Source: JBBQDK01 sp038319625
GTDB lineage: Bacteria > Pseudomonadota > Gammaproteobacteria > JBBQDK01
DNA: 12,239 bases
Reading direction: 5' to 3'
Assembly (NCBI GenBank): GCA_038319625.1
Contig: JBBQDK010000086.1
Coordinates: 1-12,239 of the forward strand
Below, in pieces: positions 1-7,023 of the stretch. The first letter of the stretch is position 1. Every line of letters starts with the position of its first letter. The position numbers and the translations under genes were made by a program. Under the pieces are notes generated by a model. It was not told the DNA's origin, did no database searches, and was given only the letters and a program-made list of their open reading frames with translations.

Positions 1-1187
1 ATGGCAGTGTCGCACTACCGAAGCATCATACCCGCAGCGATGTACCGGACCTGTATCGGCTGGCGGCTCACAGCCGTGGTGTATTCGTCAACCCGGCGCT
101 CACCGACCCGTTTGGGTTGACGCTGCTTGAGGCAGCGGCCAGTGGGTTGCCGATCATCGCCACCAATGATGGCGGTCCCAGCGACATTATCGGGGCCTGC
201 AAAAACGGTCAGCTGATCGATCCGCTCGATGTGCCGCATCTGAGCGAGGTGCTCATGGCGGTGCTGACCAACCGTACGCAATGGCGGCACTGGTCGCGCA
301 ACGGGATCCGGGGAGCGTACCGACATTTTTCCTGGCAGACGCATGCACAGAAATACCTCAGCAGCATACAAAAGGTGATCGCAAGGCAACGCATGCGCGG
401 TGTATCTTTGCCAAAGAGTCGGCTGCCGACGGCGGATCGGGTGCTGGTCACTGATATCGACAATACCTTGCTGGGCGATGCCGGCGCGCTGCATGAGTTG
501 CAGGTACGGATCAAGTCAGCCGGCGACCATGTCGGCTTCGGCGTTGCCACCGGTCGCGGTATCGACAGTACGATCAAGGCACTGGGCGATGCCGGCGTGC
601 CGATACCGGATTTGCTGATCACTGCGGTCGGCAGCGAAATTTATTACGGCGCACGCAAGGTCGAAGACTTGGGCTGGCGCGCGCATATCGATTACCGCTG
701 GAATGCGCCGGGTCTGCGCAAAGCGATGAAAACCATTCCTGGCATCGTCATGCAGCCGGATGAAAATCAGCGCCTGCACAAGATAAGTTATTTCATCGAT
801 CCTGAGCATGCGCCAAGTGTGCGTGAAATCGTCCGGCATCTGCGCGTCAACGATTTGCATGCCAACGTAATCTTTTCGCACCAGGAGTTTCTCGATCTGT
901 TGCCGATTCGCGCATCCAAGGGCATGGCGCTGCGTTATCTGGCCCTGAAGTGGGGTCTGCCCACGGACCGCTTCCTGGTATCCGGCGACTCCGGCAACGA
1001 TGAGGAAATGCTTACCGGTAACACGCTGGCAGTGGTGGTCGGCAATCACAGTATCGAACTGGAGCATCTGCGCGGCCAAGCACGTATCTATTTTGCAGAC
1101 GGGCACTACGCACGCGGCATCATCGAAGGAATTGATCACTATAATTTTCTCGGTGCCATGCGCATACCTGAGGAGGCCACAGCATGA
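1..1187 (+). CDS. Bifunctional sucrose-phosphate synthase/sucrose-phosphatase, C-terminal part (5' end outside window)
   Basis: The frame is open from the left edge (first whole codon at 3-5) to TGA 1185-1187, giving 394 residues; the start lies upstream. The first ~75 residues are the end of a GT4 (GT-B) domain as in sucrose-phosphate synthase: PKHHTRSDVPDLYRLAA, then NPALTDPFGLTLLEAAA and GLPIIATNDGGP, the nucleotide-sugar site. The rest, from about residue 145, is a HAD phosphatase domain of the sucrose-phosphatase type: DIDNT with nucleophile Asp151 and acid/base Asp153, VATGR, the ASKG lysine (Lys306) and GDSGND (Asp329, Asp333). By family knowledge the enzyme joins UDP-glucose and fructose-6-phosphate and then removes the phosphate to give sucrose, in the cytoplasm. 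All visible HAD residues are present, so the phosphatase half is probably active. The first acidic residue of the GT E-x7-E motif is Asp, not Glu. The stop overlaps the sucrose synthase start, indicating one operon. Confidence 0.9.
   Translation, partial: GSVALPKHHTRSDVPDLYRLAAHSRGVFVNPALTDPFGLTLLEAAASGLPIIATNDGGPSDIIGACKNGQLIDPLDVPHLSEVLMAVLTNRTQWRHWSRNGIRGAYRHFSWQTHAQKYLSSIQKVIARQRMRGVSLPKSRLPTADRVLVTDIDNTLLGDAGALHELQVRIKSAGDHVGFGVATGRGIDSTIKALGDAGVPIPDLLITAVGSEIYYGARKVEDLGWRAHIDYRWNAPGLRKAMKTIPGIVMQPDENQRLHKISYFIDPEHAPSVREIVRHLRVNDLHANVIFSHQEFLDLLPIRASKGMALRYLALKWGLPTDRFLVSGDSGNDEEMLTGNTLAVVVGNHSIELEHLRGQARIYFADGHYARGIIEGIDHYNFLGAMRIPEEATA
1171..1176 (+). promoter_or_regulatory. Consensus Shine-Dalgarno of sucrose synthase
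   Basis: AGGAGG lies 7 nt before ATG 1184, inside the last codons of the upstream gene. With the ATGA stop/start overlap it fixes the sucrose synthase start and supports translational coupling of the two sucrose genes. Confidence 0.8.
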
Positions 1188-3595
1188 CAGAAGTCGGACC
1201 ATTCCTGGAGGCGCTCGACGAAGCGTTGCATAACAGCCGCGAATCCGTTTTCCTGCTGCTGCGCCGCCTGACAAATCTGGGTCGTCCATTTCTGCTGCAA
1301 TCGGATATCCGTGAGGAGTTCCAGAATTTCTGTACCACGCCGGAAGGCGCGGTGTTGTGCGATACAGCCTTGTCGCGCAGCATATTTATCGTCCAGGAAG
1401 CGGTTATCGATGCGCCGTGGGTCTACCTTGCCATTCGCTACGGCATTGCACGCTGGAGTTATCTGCGCATTCACCTTGAGGCCTTGCAGAGCGAGGATAT
1501 ACCGGTCGGACAGTTTCAGCGCGCCAAAGAGCGCATGATCGATCCCGCCTCGGCACAAGAAGGTTGGATGCTGGAAATCGATCTTGGGCCGTTCAATCGC
1601 GAATTTCCCAAACTGCAGGAGGCGCGCTCTATCGGTCGTGGCGTGGAGTTTCTCAATCGACGTTTGTCCAGTCAGTTGTTCCAGGCCATCGGCAACGGTG
1701 ACAAAATGCTGCTCGAGTTCATGCGTACGCACCAGTGCAGCGGTCAGCAGTTGCTGCTCAACAGCCGCATCCACGAAGTCGTCGAACTGCGCCACGCCCT
1801 GCGTCGTGCCGAGGAATATCTGGTCACGCAGACACCTGACGCCGTCTGGGAACAGGTGGGACCAAAGTTGCAGTATCTGGGTTTCGAGCCGGGTTGGGGA
1901 GCGACTGCCGAGCGCATGCGCGATACACTGGCTCTGTTGAGCGACATCCTGGAGGCGCCGGATCCGCTTACCCTGGAACGCTTTCTGGCCCGCATCCCGA
2001 TGATTTTCAATCTGGTGATCCTGTCGCCGCACGGCTACTTCGGCCAGGCCAATGTACTCGGTATGCCCGATACCGGCGGTCAAGTGGTGTACATCCTCGA
2101 CCAGGTACGCGCTTTGGAAAAAGAGATGCGCAAGCGCATCGCCGAGCAGGGCCTGGATATCGAGCCGGAGATACTGGTGGTGACGCGCCTGATTCCTGAA
2201 GCCAAAGGCACGACCTGCGATCAGCGCATGGAACCGATACTCGGTACGCAGAATACGCGCATCCTGCGCGTACCGTTCCGCAGCGCCAATGGCGAGGTAT
2301 TGCCGCAATGGATTTCGCGTTTCGAAGTGTGGCCGTATCTGGAACGTTTCGCCATCGAGGTCGAGAAGGAAGTGCTCGCAGAGCTCGGCGGGCGTCCCGA
2401 CCTTATTGTCGGCAACTACTCTGATGGCAACCTGGTTGCAACCATGCTGGCGCATCGCCTGCGCGTCACGCAGTGCAACATCGCGCACGCGCTGGAAAAG
2501 GCCAAATATTTGTACTCCGACCTGTATTGGAAGGACAATGATGCGCACTATCACTTCTCGTGCCAGTTTACCGCCGATCTGATCGCCATGAACGCGGCCG
2601 ATTTCATCATTACCAGTACATTTCAGGAAATCGCCGGCAAGACGGATTCCGTGGGTCAGTACGAAAGCTACAGTGCCTTCACCATGCCTGGTCTGTATCG
2701 TGTGGTGAACGGCATCGACGCGTTCGACCCCAAGTTCAATATCGTCTCGCCGGGCGCCGATGCCGAGGTCTATTTCCCAAATACCGAATCCGGACGTCGT
2801 CTCAACGGCTTGCATGAGGAAATCGAGCGCTATATCTACGGAGAGGGGCGAGATGATTGTCGCGGCACGCTGACGGAACGCAACAAGCCGCTGATCTTTA
2901 CCATGGCGCGTCTCGACCATATCAAGAATATCGCCGGTCTTGTGGAATGGTATGGCAGTAATCCTCGTTTGCGCGCCTCGGCCAATCTGCTGGTCATCGC
3001 CGGTCATGTCGACGCTGCCAAGTCCGGCGATCAGGAGGAGCGGGAACAGATCGCGCGTATGCACCAGCTCATGGATCGTTACGAGCTGGACACGGACATG
3101 CGTTGGTTGGGCACGCACCTGGAAAAAACTCTGGCAGGCGAGTTGTATCGCTACATCGCCGACGGCAAGGGCGTGTTCGTGCAACCGGCGCTGTTTGAGG
3201 CCTTCGGCCTGACGGTGATCGAAGCGATGATAAGCGGTCTGCCGACATTCGCGACGCGTTACGGTGGGCCACTCGAAATCATCAAGAATGGTGAGTCCGG
3301 TTTTCATATCGATCCCAACCACGGTACGGCGAGCGCGGATCTCATCGCCGACTTCCTGGAAAATTGTCAAACGCAGGAAGGATACTGGGAGAAGCTCTCG
3401 CAAGGCGGAATCAAACGTGTGCTTAGCAAATACACCTGGGAGCTTTACGCCGAGCGCATGATGACCTTGTCACGGATCTATGGCTTCTGGAAGTACGTCA
3501 CCAACCTGGAGCGCGCCGAAACACGGCGCTATCTGGAGATGTTCTATGGCTTGCAGTATCGGCCGATGGCGGCTAACGTACCGGTATTTCCGTAG
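1184..3595 (+). CDS. Sucrose synthase
   Basis: This 803-residue protein has the full length of bacterial and plant sucrose synthases (about 790-810). It reversibly converts sucrose and a nucleoside diphosphate to NDP-glucose and fructose; bacterial members often favour ADP, linking sucrose to glycogen. Residues 1 to about 260 form the N-terminal regulatory region. The GT-B catalytic part follows: SPHGYFGQANVLGMPDTGGQ (281-300), IAHALEKAKY with His435, FTMARLDHIKN with Arg576 and Lys581, and the retaining-GT4 E-x7-E pair Glu672/Glu680 in FEAFGLTVIEAM. These match the residues known to bind NDP-glucose in plant sucrose synthases, so the enzyme looks intact. I see no obvious counterpart of the plant N-terminal phosphorylation serine. 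The start ATG overlaps the upstream stop and has a perfect ribosome site. Nucleotide preference (ADP or UDP) cannot be read from the sequence. Confidence 0.95.
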   Translation: MTEVGPFLEALDEALHNSRESVFLLLRRLTNLGRPFLLQSDIREEFQNFCTTPEGAVLCDTALSRSIFIVQEAVIDAPWVYLAIRYGIARWSYLRIHLEALQSEDIPVGQFQRAKERMIDPASAQEGWMLEIDLGPFNREFPKLQEARSIGRGVEFLNRRLSSQLFQAIGNGDKMLLEFMRTHQCSGQQLLLNSRIHEVVELRHALRRAEEYLVTQTPDAVWEQVGPKLQYLGFEPGWGATAERMRDTLALLSDILEAPDPLTLERFLARIPMIFNLVILSPHGYFGQANVLGMPDTGGQVVYILDQVRALEKEMRKRIAEQGLDIEPEILVVTRLIPEAKGTTCDQRMEPILGTQNTRILRVPFRSANGEVLPQWISRFEVWPYLERFAIEVEKEVLAELGGRPDLIVGNYSDGNLVATMLAHRLRVTQCNIAHALEKAKYLYSDLYWKDNDAHYHFSCQFTADLIAMNAADFIITSTFQEIAGKTDSVGQYESYSAFTMPGLYRVVNGIDAFDPKFNIVSPGADAEVYFPNTESGRRLNGLHEEIERYIYGEGRDDCRGTLTERNKPLIFTMARLDHIKNIAGLVEWYGSNPRLRASANLLVIAGHVDAAKSGDQEEREQIARMHQLMDRYELDTDMRWLGTHLEKTLAGELYRYIADGKGVFVQPALFEAFGLTVIEAMISGLPTFATRYGGPLEIIKNGESGFHIDPNHGTASADLIADFLENCQTQEGYWEKLSQGGIKRVLSKYTWELYAERMMTLSRIYGFWKYVTNLERAETRRYLEMFYGLQYRPMAANVPVFP

Positions 3596-3625
3596 GGTGT
3601 TCCGCTGGCGCGTGCCACTGGCCGT

Positions 3626-3654
3626 CGTGGTGTGCCACGCTGGTCATTTTGACC
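3626..3654 (+). terminator. Two small tandem hairpins after sucrose synthase (weak terminator or attenuator candidate)
   Basis: In the 113-nt gap after sucrose synthase, CGTGG-TGTG-CCACG (3626-3639) is followed 2 nt later by GGTCA-TTT-TGACC (3642-3654). Each has a perfect 5-bp stem. No T-run follows, so an ordinary intrinsic terminator is unlikely. They could slow polymerase, protect the 3' end of the sucrose mRNA, or be chance. Confidence 0.3.
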
Positions 3655-3708
3655 GTTGCGCGCAGCGGGGCCACCATTGCCTGAACTGTCTGCTCAATTC
3701 GAGGAACA

Positions 3709-4560
3709 ATGGCAGAGTACTACAGCCTGCGTCGTTTGAGCCCTTACCTCGGTGTGATCCAGGTGATCGACGTGGGTACCGCCTGCGCCTATTCCACCAC
3801 CGGCAATAAATGGCAGGTACGCAGCGTCAATGCCTACGGTCGCTATCGGCTCACCGGCATCTGGGACGATTACGAAAATGACACGCAGGGCGTGAGCAGC
3901 GGCGACATTAATTCCGCCTTGCGACATCATCCCGAAATTCCCTTTCCGATGCGTGATCATTTCGAACTGTGGCTGCTGCGCAAGGACTCCGGACTGCCGC
4001 TGGCGCTGCTCAAGACACGGCGCTGGGAGCGTGAAATGAGCAAAATAGAGGACCCGAGTTGGTATCCGTTCCTGCTCGAAAGCAACAGTTTCGTCGCGCA
4101 ATCCCTCCAGCCGCTGGAGGCGCAGCGTCATCCGCCGGCACACCCGCTGCGACATCGCGATGTGCTGGAACGCCTGGTCAATAATGCTGCACGCCCCTTG
4201 CCAAGTGCACAATGGTTCGAGCGGCATCTCGATGGTAGTGGCACCGGCCACGATGGATTGAGGGTCGTTCCCGAACAGATCGGTCAGCGGCTGCCGCGTC
4301 AGGCTTTCCCGGAATTGCTGGTCGATGAGCGTTGGGACAATGTGCAGGATGCATGTCTGATCGGTGAATACCATGACTGGCATGCGTCGCAATTGCTTGC
4401 CCATCAACCGCTGGAACGCGCCACACGTCTGCGCCTGGAACAGGCCGCCTGCCGGCAGCCGGAAAAATTGCTTGACCCTTATCCTATGATTCCCGAGATC
4501 ATCGATGCAGAGGCCATGCAGGTTGCACTGGTGCAGGCGCGCTTGATGCAGGCATCGTAA
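3709..4560 (+). CDS. Protein of unknown function, 283 residues
   Basis: I do not recognise the family. The protein is soluble-looking, with no signal peptide, lipobox or membrane segment. Residues 1 to about 110 look beta-rich and aromatic (LSPYLGVIQVIDVGTACAYST, then NAYGRYRLTGIWDDY and FELWLLRK). The C-terminal half is richer in helix-forming, Arg, Gln and His residues and contains GEYHDWHASQLLAH. ATG 3709 follows GAGGA (3701-3705) at only 3 nt. The frame is closed upstream by TGA 3682-3684, so the start is nearly fixed. It follows sucrose synthase by 113 nt and precedes the VOC gene by 13 nt, so it probably shares a transcript with the VOC gene and perhaps with the sucrose genes. A long open frame on the opposite strand is a composition shadow: its translation lacks family-like features. 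Confidence 0.75.
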   Translation: MAEYYSLRRLSPYLGVIQVIDVGTACAYSTTGNKWQVRSVNAYGRYRLTGIWDDYENDTQGVSSGDINSALRHHPEIPFPMRDHFELWLLRKDSGLPLALLKTRRWEREMSKIEDPSWYPFLLESNSFVAQSLQPLEAQRHPPAHPLRHRDVLERLVNNAARPLPSAQWFERHLDGSGTGHDGLRVVPEQIGQRLPRQAFPELLVDERWDNVQDACLIGEYHDWHASQLLAHQPLERATRLRLEQAACRQPEKLLDPYPMIPEIIDAEAMQVALVQARLMQAS

Positions 4561-4573
4561 CGCGATCAAGATA

Positions 4574-4972
4574 ATGGAACCACGAATCAGCCTCATTACA
4601 CTCGGCGTCGTTGATCTGGCCAGAGCCACGCGCTTCTATCAGGAGTGCCTTGGGCTGCCCAGGCTCAAGACGCCGCCCTCGATTACCTTTTTCGAGCTCG
4701 GCAGACTCTGGCTCGCACTGTGGCTGCGGGAAGATCTGGCGGCCGATGCCGGCATGTCGGCACAGGGCGCGGGGTTCGCCGGTTTTTCCCTGGCCCACAA
4801 TGTGCGCTCGCCGACCGAAGTCGACGCACTGCTGGCACATGTCGTCGCATTCGGCGCCAAGGTCGTCAAAGCCGGCCACCCGACCGATTGGGGTGGCTAC
4901 ACCGGCTACTTTACAGATCCGGATGGATTCCTGTGGGAAGTCGCACACAATCCCGCATTCCCGTATGTCTAG
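4574..4972 (+). CDS. VOC (glyoxalase/bleomycin-resistance fold) family protein
   Basis: This is a 132-residue single-unit protein of the vicinal oxygen chelate superfamily. The N-terminal beta-alpha motif is ISLITLGVVDLARATRFYQE (5-24). The C-terminal half has GGYTGYFTDPDGFLWEVAHNP, the usual place of the last metal ligand (Glu of WEV). The usual first ligand, a His before the first strand, appears replaced by Leu7. That replacement is common in the subfamily beginning PRISLITLGVxDL, whose function is mostly unknown. A metal-dependent glyoxalase role is therefore not supported, and ligand binding or an uncharacterised enzyme is as likely. It starts 13 nt after the unknown gene, with only a weak ribosome site, which suggests co-translation. 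It converges on xerC across a 399-nt gap. Confidence 0.85.
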   Translation: MEPRISLITLGVVDLARATRFYQECLGLPRLKTPPSITFFELGRLWLALWLREDLAADAGMSAQGAGFAGFSLAHNVRSPTEVDALLAHVVAFGAKVVKAGHPTDWGGYTGYFTDPDGFLWEVAHNPAFPYV

Positions 4973-5100
4973 GGAGGCTCACTTGTTCGGGAATAGTCAT
5001 GCCGGGATTTGTGAATTCGCCAAATTATCTGAGCGGCTCCTGCACATTGCCAAGATGGAAATCTTTCCCTCTCTTCCGAAGCTATGAATTGGGCGCAGAT

Positions 5101-5120
5101 GCACGCCTGAAAAGGCGTGC
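5101..5120 (+). terminator. Perfect 8-bp hairpin with GAAA tetraloop (terminator-like, no T-run)
   Basis: GCACGCCT (5101-5108), loop GAAA (5109-5112) and AGGCGTGC (5113-5120) form a GC-rich perfect stem capped by a GNRA loop when read on the plus strand. It lies 128 nt after the VOC stop. No T-run follows on either strand, so it may be an RNA-stabilising 3' end or a structured RNA element rather than an intrinsic terminator. Confidence 0.4.
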
Positions 5121-5207
5121 TCGGTGCAGGGCGGTCCTAGCAATGTGCTTCATTCTGTTTGGAACTTATGCCGCAGGCTCGCTAAGCACTGAGATTTGGA
5201 GGAACGT

Positions 5208-5285
5208 CCCTTCTCTCCCCGGGAGAAGGACAGGATGAGGGGATCATATGCCCCCTCACCCCAACTCTCTCCCGGAGGGAGAGGG
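5208..5285. repeat. REP/BIME-like inverted repeat pair
   Basis: Three nested palindromes sit in about 78 nt. A left palindrome has CCTTCTC (5209-5215) against GAGAAGG (5223-5229). A central one has GAGGGG (5237-5242) against CCCCTC (5252-5257). A right one has CTCTCCC-GGA-GGGAGAG (5267-5283). The left unit resembles the reverse complement of the right unit, so two similar CCCTCTCCC..GGGAGAGGG..TGAGGGG units face each other across a short spacer. This is the layout of bacterial interspersed mosaic elements, and the CCCCTCACCCCAA..CTCTCCC motif is widespread between genes of beta- and gammaproteobacteria. Lying between converging genes, it may serve as a bidirectional transcription end. Copy number cannot be seen from one window. 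Confidence 0.75.
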
Positions 5286-5371
5286 AGAAATTGCCACCGG
5301 GATGCTTCATGATCTGGTGCATGGCGATTCTCGGTGCTTGAATCAAGTTCCAATAATTACGGAGTGCACCA

Positions 5372-6307
5372 CTAGGTTGTCTTGGCTTTGCGTTTGGCAC
5401 GCGGATGCGCAGCATCGTAAATCTTGGCGAGGTGCTGGAAATCGAGGTGAGTGTAAATCTGCGTGGTACTGATGTCGGCATGGCCAAGCAGTTCCTGCAC
5501 GGCGCGCAGGTCTCCGGAGGATTCCAGCAGATGACTGGCGAAGGAGTGGCGCAGCAGATGGGGATGGACGCGGGTATCGAGCCCGCGTTGCATGGCCCAT
5601 TGGCGTAACCGTTGCTGCACGCCACGCGCGTGCAGGCGGGTGCCGGTGCGGGTTGTGAACAGTGCGGTCTGCTCGGGCGCGGTCAAGGCACTGCGCGCCT
5701 CGCGCCAGTCTTGCAAAGCCTTGAGTGCCTGCCGCCCGATCGGCACGACACGGGTCTTGCCGCCTTTGCCGGTAACGCGCACCGTGGCATCCTGCAGATC
5801 GATGTCGCCGAGTTCCAAGGCCAGCAGTTCGGCGAGACGCAAGCCGGAGGAATAAAACAATTCCATTATAGCGAGGTCGCGTCGTGCCAGCGGGGTAGCG
5901 GCGTCGAAGTCGAGCAGCCGACCGACCTGATCGGCATCCAGGGTGTGTGGTAAGGTGCGCGGACTGCGCGGTGCACTGACCGATTGCGCGGGATTGTGGC
6001 TAAGTTGACCCTCGCGCAGCAGGTAGTTGCAGAAGGAGCGCACGGCCGACAGTTCGCGTTGCAGACTGCGGCCGGCGAGCCCGGCACGATGGCGTGCGGC
6101 GCTGAAGGCACGCAGGCTATGGACATCGAGATCGCGCCACCGGTTCAGACCTTGCGTCGCGCACCAAGCGGCGAGCACCTTGAGATCGCGCTGGTAATTG
6201 TTCAGGGTGTGGGGCGAGTAGCGTCTTTCGGTCTGCAGGTGGCCGATAAAACGCGTGATCCAGACCAGCGCGTCGTCGGGCATTGAGGGCGCAACGCCCG
6301 TGGACAT
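5372..6307 (-). CDS. xerC: Tyrosine recombinase XerC
   Basis: This 311-residue recombinase acts with XerD at dif to resolve chromosome dimers at division. The N-terminal core-binding domain (about 13-105) contains ERRYSPHTLNNYQRDL. The catalytic domain has the complete set: Arg157 (SSGLRLAEL), Lys181 (VTGKGGKTR), His250 and Arg253 (HPHLLRHSFASHLL), His276 (LLGHADISTTQ) and nucleophile Tyr285. The basic tail ending RAKRKAKTT is ordinary. The start ATG shares one base with the DUF484 stop (TGATG), so translation is coupled. Assignment to XerC rather than XerD or an integrase rests on the SSGLRLAELLAL region and on position after dapF and DUF484, as in Pseudomonas and E. coli. The usual next gene, a HAD hydrolase, is absent; a repeat element follows instead. 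Confidence 0.95.
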   Translation of the reverse strand: MSTGVAPSMPDDALVWITRFIGHLQTERRYSPHTLNNYQRDLKVLAAWCATQGLNRWRDLDVHSLRAFSAARHRAGLAGRSLQRELSAVRSFCNYLLREGQLSHNPAQSVSAPRSPRTLPHTLDADQVGRLLDFDAATPLARRDLAIMELFYSSGLRLAELLALELGDIDLQDATVRVTGKGGKTRVVPIGRQALKALQDWREARSALTAPEQTALFTTRTGTRLHARGVQQRLRQWAMQRGLDTRVHPHLLRHSFASHLLESSGDLRAVQELLGHADISTTQIYTHLDFQHLAKIYDAAHPRAKRKAKTT

Positions 6308-7023
6308 CAGGCGCTGCTGTCGGGGGCCAGATAAGGCCGCAACGCGGCACTGGCCAGTTCGCCCAGATAGGTCAGGAAGACCTTGCCAAGTCCCGCGCGG
6401 AAGCGCTGCGGATCGCGACTGCCGACTGCCAGCAGGCCATAGCTGTCGGCGCCACCCAGTGGTATCAGCACGGCGGAGGCGACGCTGGCGGCGTGTTCAC
6501 CGAACAGATGATCGATCTGTTCCGGCTTGAGTGTGCCGCACTGCGGCCGGCGCAGGCGGATCATGCCACTGTACGACTCCAGGGCCGGATCGTCGCGGCG
6601 CAGAGTCGGTTGATTGTCGTCCAGCGGCGTGGTCAGGCAATCTTCGAACAGGCGCACGCGCACCACATCGGCCTGAAATTCAGTGCGCAGTTTGTCGTCG
6701 AGCGTATGCAGCACGTCGGTCAGGCAGCGTGCTTCCATGAGGGCCAGTGTCAAACGGTGCAGGCGTTGCGACAGGTGATCGTTGTCACGGGCCACGTTGA
6801 CCAGTTCCAGCAGTTTATCTTTGAAGTCGCGGTTCTGCTCGCGCAGCATGCCGATCTGGCGCTCGACCAGTGACACGGCGCCACCGGCGTGATGCGGTAT
6901 TGTGAGGTTGAGCAGCAGATTCTGGTGTGAGGTGAAGAATTCCGGATGGCTGCGCAGGTAGTCTGCAACGCTGCGTTCCTGTTCCGTCTCAGTGATGGTT
7001 TCAGAGTGGGCTTGTGTTTTCAT
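6307..7023 (-). CDS. DUF484 family protein (YigA-like)
   Basis: This 238-residue DUF484 protein has the family hallmarks: VADYLRSHPEFF (19-30), a heptad-like helix SLVERQIGMLREQNRDF (51-67) that probably forms a coiled coil, and a C-terminal half that resembles a GAF-type fold (inference). No enzymatic residues can be named and the function is not established. The family is almost always found between dapF and xerC in gammaproteobacteria, as here. Its ATG overlaps the dapF stop by 4 nt (ATGA) and its stop shares a base with the xerC start, so it is translated between the two. A role tied to XerC or cell division is often suspected from the neighbourhood but is not shown by the sequence. Confidence 0.92.
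   Translation of the reverse strand: MKTQAHSETITETEQERSVADYLRSHPEFFTSHQNLLLNLTIPHHAGGAVSLVERQIGMLREQNRDFKDKLLELVNVARDNDHLSQRLHRLTLALMEARCLTDVLHTLDDKLRTEFQADVVRVRLFEDCLTTPLDDNQPTLRRDDPALESYSGMIRLRRPQCGTLKPEQIDHLFGEHAASVASAVLIPLGGADSYGLLAVGSRDPQRFRAGLGKVFLTYLGELASAALRPYLAPDSSA

Larger units (their letters stand above)
4973..5371. other. Gene-free stretch between converging VOC and xerC genes
   Basis: The stretch carries no coding frame I would defend. Its left part (about 4980-5180) looks less GC-rich than the genes and contains one strong hairpin at 5101-5120. The middle (5208-5285) is the REP-like inverted repeat pair. A short near-palindrome, CTTGAATCAAG, sits at 5337-5347, downstream of the xerC stop. 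A HAD hydrolase gene of the yigB type, which follows xerC in Pseudomonas and E. coli, is not here. Confidence 0.6.

Noticed and set aside
1139..3403. A very long open frame antisense to sucrose synthase (about 750 codons)
   Set aside because: It is the reverse-strand shadow of a GC-rich coding gene. Its translation has no recognisable domains, and the plus-strand protein carries every sucrose synthase motif.
3694..4629. Antisense open frame of about 311 codons over the unknown gene
   Set aside because: Its composition looks like random translation, it has no plausible ribosome site, and the plus-strand frame has a start with GAGGA and fits the spacing of its neighbours.
4645..5238. Open frame crossing the VOC gene into the repeat region
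   Set aside because: It overlaps the VOC gene out of frame, its tail runs into the REP-like repeat, and its sequence is arginine-rich and shadow-like.
5337..5347. Near-palindrome CTTGA-A-TCAAG after xerC
   Set aside because: It is short, isolated and followed by no T-run. It could be chance, so it was not called as a dif, att or operator site.
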